Below are positions 13,117 through 13,361 of a stretch of DNA of 13,361 nucleotides, in pieces; within the stretch, counting starts at the first letter, position 1; each line of letters opens with the position of its first letter. This DNA is from Candidatus Calditenuaceae archaeon JGI OTU-3 (GTDB lineage: Archaea > Thermoproteota > Nitrososphaeria_A > Caldarchaeales > Calditenuaceae): assembly GCA_000494185.1 (NCBI GenBank), contig AWOC01000014.1, forward strand, positions 1 through 13,361, in the 5' to 3' direction. The notes beneath the pieces are model-generated. The model searched no databases. It saw only the letters and a program-made list of their open reading frames with translations, and was not told the origin of the DNA. The translations under genes and the position numbers were made by a program.

Positions 13117-13361
13117 GGTCTTTCCCCAAGAGTAACGGGAACGTCTATCCTACTTCCATCCCTGATGATCGTGAGAACTATCAGGTCTCCCGGGCTCGTC
13201 CTCTCCACCAGATATGTGAGGAGGTCGTCCATGCTGTTAACCGGCGTGCCATTTATCCCGACGATGATGTCTCCTCCAACAAGGTAAGACTTTCCAGCGA
13301 CCTGCAGAGTCCTCGTGCCTCCCCTTATACCGGCTCTAGCCGCTGGTCCAGAGGAGGCCAC
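13113..13361 (-). CDS. HtrA/DegP-like serine protease, C-terminal PDZ domain (cut by right edge)
   Basis: The last 82 codons of a gene that begins outside the window. The residues form one PDZ domain: SSGPAARAGIRGG (peptide-binding entry), GGDIIVGINGTPVNSMDDLL and PGDLIVLTIIRDGSRIDVPV, ending VTLGERP. This is the usual end of archaeal S1C proteases, where the PDZ follows a trypsin-like domain carrying the His-Asp-Ser triad; that part is not visible here. The first in-window codon GTG (13361) is an internal valine, not a start. A PDZ-only or M50-linked PDZ protein remains possible. Confidence 0.8.
   Translation of the reverse strand: MASSGPAARAGIRGGTRTLQVAGKSYLVGGDIIVGINGTPVNSMDDLLTYLVERTSPGDLIVLTIIRDGSRIDVPVTLGERP

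Overview
The window looks like chromosome from an archaeon of the Thermoproteota/TACK group, probably a thermophile. The evidence is an S17e ribosomal protein, an archaeal NAC with a UBA tail, a type 2 (FMN-dependent) isopentenyl-diphosphate isomerase, a DUF1512 protein, archaeal TATA boxes about 26 nt upstream of several starts (often giving near-leaderless mRNAs) and frequent GTG/TTG starts. The exact lineage cannot be told from the sequence alone. I see no CRISPR array, insertion sequence, integrase or phage gene.

Layout. Bases 1-292 (minus) are the 5' end of an isopentenyl-diphosphate isomerase gene (fni/idi2) that runs off the left edge. It is followed, still on the minus strand, by rps17e and the branched-chain amino-acid permease pair livM/livH. 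Divergent from livH is what should be livK, the substrate-binding protein. Only its promoter and signal peptide survive: after about 32 codons the frame runs into a 54-bp internal piece of fni and then into a second, otherwise complete fni (plus, ending at 3950). The first 279 bases of the window are a perfect inverted copy of 2860-3138. This is either a real foldback duplication/gene fusion or an amplification/assembly chimera, and it is the first thing to check before trusting gene order left of about 2.9 kb.

The middle (3.9-8.1 kb) holds an AN1-zinc-finger site-2-protease-like M50 metallopeptidase (minus), a DUF1512 membrane-anchored protein with a downstream zinc-ribbon protein (plus), a sugar-phosphate nucleotidyltransferase with a left-handed beta-helix tail (minus) and the NAC gene (plus). 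Bases 8.1-9.8 kb encode a 577-residue protein that I read as winged helix + ATP-cone-like region + a cysteine-free, C-terminally trimmed NrdD (anaerobic ribonucleotide reductase)-like domain. It is a candidate nucleotide-sensing regulator and the most interesting intact gene here. A CAU-anticodon tRNA follows on the plus strand.

The right end carries a small four-helix membrane protein with a faint heme-copper-oxidase flavour (minus), a K+-independent-type proton-pumping membrane pyrophosphatase (plus) with a 21-bp near-perfect palindrome upstream of its promoter, and the C-terminal PDZ domain of an HtrA-like protease cut by the right edge. Apart from livHM and the DUF1512/zinc-ribbon pair, the genes are mostly single transcription units with their own TATA elements. 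They are largely housekeeping functions (isoprenoid lipids, translation, nascent-chain handling, membrane proteolysis, membrane energetics) rather than one pathway.
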